From DASSLY01 sp035689185 (GTDB lineage Bacteria; Actinomycetota; Actinomycetes; Actinomycetales; Dermatophilaceae), in assembly GCA_035689185.1 (NCBI GenBank), contig DASSLY010000130.1:1-21597 (forward strand): 21,597 nucleotides of DNA. Reading direction: 5' to 3'. Shown here piece after piece: positions 21,153 through 21,597 of this stretch. A program made the position numbers and the translations under genes. How positions within the stretch are numbered: the stretch's first letter is position 1; each line of letters starts with the position of its first letter. The notes under the pieces were generated by a model, which was not told the origin of the DNA, did no database searches, and worked only from the letters and a program-made list of their open reading frames with translations.

Positions 21153-21597
21153 CTACGGGGAGGTCTGCTCGTGGAGTCTGACAATCAGCGCGTCTGTCTC
21201 GTCCAGCTCGGCTGGCGAGACCAGGTCGGGGAACGCGTCAGCGAGCGGCCTGAGGACGTTGAGTCGCTCGCGCTGCAGGCGGAGGGCTTCCTCGGTCCGC
21301 CCGGCGTGCTCGGCGACCCGGCCGAGGTTGTCCAGGGCGGCGGCCAGGTCGCGGGCGGCCTGGGGGGTGTCGACCCGGTCGGCCAGGTCCCGGGCGATGG
21401 TCAGGAACTCCTGGTAGGCGGTGTCGGCGGCGGTCCAGTCGCCGCGGGCTTGGGCGATCCGGCCGAGGTTGTTCAGGGCGGCGGCCAGGTCGCGGGCGGC
21501 CTGGGGGGTGTCGGCCCGGTCGGCCAGGTCCCGGGCGATGGTCAGGAACTCCTGGTAGGCGGTGTCGGCGGCGGTCCAGTCGCCGCGGGCTTCGGCG
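21153..21597 (-). CDS. C-terminal end of a TPR-repeat protein (kinesin-light-chain-like repeats)
   Basis: The minus-strand frame is open from the right edge to TAG at 21153-21155, with a second TAG right after it, giving 147 visible residues. It holds tetratricopeptide units of 47 residues: LNNLGRIAQARGDW, then TAADTAYQEFLTIARDLADR and ADTPQAARDLAAA, repeated almost unchanged. A diverged last unit (DNLGRVAEHAGRTEEALRLQRERLNVLRPLADAFPDL) and a short tail end it. Such repeats often form the C-terminal half of large actinobacterial STAND/NB-ARC ATPases or CHAT proteins, but the enzymatic part lies outside the window, so that is only a possibility. The DNA identity of the repeats points to recent expansion or gene conversion. 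Confidence 0.85.
   Translation of the reverse strand, partial: AEARGDWTAADTAYQEFLTIARDLADRADTPQAARDLAAALNNLGRIAQARGDWTAADTAYQEFLTIARDLADRVDTPQAARDLAAALDNLGRVAEHAGRTEEALRLQRERLNVLRPLADAFPDLVSPAELDETDALIVRLHEQTSP
21322..21597. repeat. 141-bp direct tandem repeat inside the TPR gene
   Basis: CCGAGGTTG recurs at 21322 and 21463, exactly 141 bases (47 codons) apart, and the two copies differ at only a few positions (for example tgtcc/tgttc and gtcgac/gtcggc). The second copy runs to the window edge, so more copies may follow beyond it. Confidence 0.95.

Noticed and set aside
21322..21597. 141-bp tandem repeat as a CRISPR array
   Set aside because: There are no variable spacers; the repeats are contiguous and encode TPR units in one open frame.

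Overview
This is a high-GC (about 70%), almost fully coding segment of an actinobacterial chromosome, from the origin-proximal rsmG-parA-parB / trxB-trxA / sigM / murJ / mutT4 / pcnA neighbourhood. Gene content and order parallel the Mycobacterium tuberculosis Rv3907c-Rv3919c block (pcnA, mutT4, Rv3909, mviN/murJ, sigM, rsmA, trxB2, trxC, ..., parB, parA, gid) and the equivalent Streptomyces region. GC content, GTG starts, leaderless-type promoters and TGTTTCACGTGAAACA-type parS sites all fit Actinomycetia. I cannot name the genus.

Left part (1-3905, + strand): the 3' end of rsmG, a strong hairpin, a small SCO4226-type (DUF4242) nickel-binding protein, a decayed pyridoxamine-5'-phosphate-oxidase-like fragment, then parA and parB. 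Two parS sites lie inside the 5' coding part of parA, so the partition ATPase gene carries its own ParB loading sites. No oriC or DnaA-box cluster is visible.

Middle (3913-7418): on the minus strand, a class I PLP aminotransferase followed by a D-Ala-D-Ala ligase family protein, converging on parB. Diverging from them on the plus strand is a GNAT acetyltransferase, preceded by a 24-bp tandem repeat. The GNAT gene overlaps thioredoxin (trxA) tail to tail.

Central minus-strand block (7092-17148), in order of transcription: Nudix hydrolase (mutT4-like), a large secreted/anchored DUF6049-type protein, lipid II flippase murJ, a membrane pseudokinase with a discoidin-like outer domain, ECF sigma factor sigM, its membrane anti-sigma factor, trxB and trxA. 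The first junctions are 4-nt ATGA/GTGA overlaps. This looks like one cell-envelope and stress operon, with an extra ECF-type promoter (GGAAC-N18-GTT) in front of trxBA. The pseudokinase and MurJ are separate genes here, whereas in mycobacteria they form one MviN polypeptide.

Right part (17287-21597): pcnA (CCA-adding enzyme with HD domain) runs on the plus strand, divergent from the Nudix gene; both have leaderless-type promoters. Facing it on the minus strand are a conserved actinobacterial 139-aa protein and a 623-aa secreted-ectodomain/TM/helical/2-TM protein of unknown function. At the window edge is the 3' end of a gene with almost identical 47-residue TPR units (141-bp tandem repeats). 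These last two genes are the least understood part of the window.
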